From NCBI GenBank assembly GCA_023079485.1, contig CM041090.1, forward strand, positions 4,400,519 to 4,464,518: a stretch of 64,000 bases of DNA. Direction: 5' to 3'. The stretch comes from Archilochus colubris. Lineage: Eukaryota > Chordata > Aves > Apodiformes > Trochilidae. The notes beneath the pieces are model-generated. The model was given only the letters and a program-made list of their open reading frames with translations, did not search any database and was not told the DNA's origin. Position 1 is the first letter of the stretch; each line of letters opens with the position of its first letter. The position numbers and the translations under genes are program-made. Of the stretch, positions 62,811 through 64,000 are shown in pieces.

Positions 62811-63060
62811 GCTGAGCGGACACAACCTCCCGGATCAGGAATCAGGATGTGTCTGGGTGAAAAGAAGCCGCGGTTCTGCCGCTCCGCCGAACCGATGCTC
62901 TCGAACCGCTGCTCTGAAGCAGAAGGTGAAGCCTCGCAGCAAAGCCCGGTTCCGGGCAAGCAGGGAGAGCGGGGGGCGAGGGAGCTGCCCCCGCAACCCT
63001 CGCCCTGAGGTGTGGGGGGAGCTCGGGTGTTGCAGGCTTGAGGCAGATTTCTCGTTCTTT

Positions 63061-64000
63061 CCAAATCCTACCCAGCCCATTTAGTAACAAACCCGAAATT
63101 ATTAAACACAAAATGCAACCCAAGCTGCTGCTAGCATCCCGGTGTTTGATTTTTGTGTTTCGGGTTTCTTTTAAGGTGCAAAACTGTGGAACGCCCGCGG
63201 TGCTATTGCACGTCTGTACTCTGCCCATGGCACAGGATCTGGGATTTTCAGAAACATCCCCACACCTTTTCTTCCTTCCTCCCCTTCTTGATCGGAACAG
63301 ATGGAGCAAGCACAGCTGCTGCACCGAGGTACAGCCAAAGGGAACCTGGCCCGAGGGTGTAGTTCAAGCACCTCATGATTTCCCCCGTGGCCAAGTCAGC
63401 AAAATGAATTTGAAGCAGTACAAGGACTGAGAGGAGCAGGACTGGGGCTCTGGCCTAGGAAGCATTTTGTTAAGGACAAAGGGCCACTGATCTCAGGGAA
63501 AGTTCTTTCCCCATATACTTGAGCTCCCTGGGCTAATCTGCGAAGCTACTATAAAACTTAAAAACAATTCTGTACTGATTTACACTTCAAAAAAAAAAAC
63601 CCAAAAAAACCCAAAACCATAATGTGAACATGTAAATAAGGAGCTTATGTTTCATTCCATGGCAATGAAAAGAGGTGGAAATGTCAAAGCCAAGAAAAAT
63701 CAGTTTTTCAATACTGCATTATCATCACGGGTCGTACCTTGAAAATGTCTCTAATTCACACGCAGTTTTTCTCTTCAAATTAATAAAACTGAGAAGCAGC
63801 TCAAAATGAAGAAAATAAACCTAAAAATGAAGCTGCTGCTTCACTGCCTCTTCTGAGTCTCCTTCTTTAGCAGATCCCTGGAGCAGGGGCCCAGCTGCCC
63901 TCTCTCACCCACCGATGGCCAGCCCGAGCTCTGCTTGTTATTCCATACCCTGCTGCAGTCTCCTACAAGTTTATCCACATTCCCTCTTCCTCTTAATTTA
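63061..64000. other. Sequence upstream of the CpG island
   Basis: GC content falls off again. In mammals NR1H3 ends just upstream of MADD on the same strand, so I looked for its conserved C-terminal coding end on the minus strand and did not find it. No gene is supported here. Confidence 0.6.

Larger units (their letters stand above)
61900..63060 (-). promoter_or_regulatory. MADD: CpG island, probable MADD promoter
   Basis: By eye, GC and CpG content rise sharply here over the AT-rich surroundings, with many CGCC, GCCG and CGCG groups. GC boxes (CCGCCCGCC near 62040 and 62522) and a YY1-like GCCGCCATTT (62047-62056) are visible. It is the only such segment in the window and lies upstream of the MADD start, so it is the best promoter candidate. 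No TATA box is evident, as is usual for such promoters. Transcription start and direction cannot be read from sequence. Confidence 0.7.

Noticed and set aside
62273..62815. Open frames of 160-180 codons on the plus strand in the CpG island
   Set aside because: They are Pro/Arg/Ala-rich, overlap each other in two frames, and reflect GC-rich, stop-poor sequence. One runs into the A tract as a string of lysines. No family is recognisable.
63061..64000. Possible 3' end of NR1H3
   Set aside because: Expected from mammalian gene order, but no segment encoding its conserved C-terminus was seen on the minus strand.
1..64000. tRNA genes, CRISPR arrays, operons or other prokaryote-style features
   Set aside because: No tRNA-like cloverleaf or spaced direct repeats were seen; the window is an avian intron-rich locus.

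Overview
The window is vertebrate nuclear DNA, almost certainly from a bird. It has long introns, consensus GT-AG splice sites, one GC-rich CpG-island-like segment near 62-63 kb, and interspersed repeats that are mostly CR1 LINE fragments, whose 3' ends show the avian sequence ATAGAATCATAGAATGGTTTGG. An LTR fragment at the left edge resembles avian ERVL-type LTRs. These repeats suggest a bird and perhaps a songbird, but the species cannot be fixed from the sequence.

One gene explains essentially all the coding signal: MADD (MAP kinase-activating death domain protein, also DENN/MADD or Rab3-GEP), on the minus strand. I traced 33 coding exons by eye from splice-site phase and similarity to the mammalian protein. 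They run from an initiator exon at 50127-50188 (protein start [20 protein letters not shown]) down to an exon at 2303-2372. The last stretch of the protein, about 45-50 residues, lies beyond position 1. The exons are all in phase, with no frameshift or premature stop, and encode about 1610 residues. The order is uDENN/cDENN/dDENN (exons 1-8), an acidic and serine-rich middle (9-16), a conserved helical block (17-18), a charged serine-rich linker (19-25), the death-domain-like segment (26-28) and a C-terminal PH-like region (29-33).

Reading right to left: 62.4-64 kb holds the CpG island and probable noncoding first exon; 50.3-62.4 kb is a long first intron with CR1 pieces and simple repeats; 35-50 kb holds the DENN exons; 20-35 kb the middle exons; 17.2-20 kb a nest of at least three CR1 insertions inside one intron; 7.6-17 kb the C-terminal exons, with a tandem duplication of about 430 bp in one intron; 0.3-7.6 kb the two last introns in view; and 1-266 the LTR fragment.

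No second protein-coding gene, RNA gene or CRISPR array could be supported. I found no undescribed system. The observations most worth follow-up are the exact preservation of the alternatively spliced exons known in mammals, GCATG (RBFOX-type) motifs just downstream of two of them, an ambiguous acceptor that could add 17 residues, two overlapping short upstream ORFs before the start codon, a strong CTCF-like motif in the CpG island, and the nested CR1 cluster.
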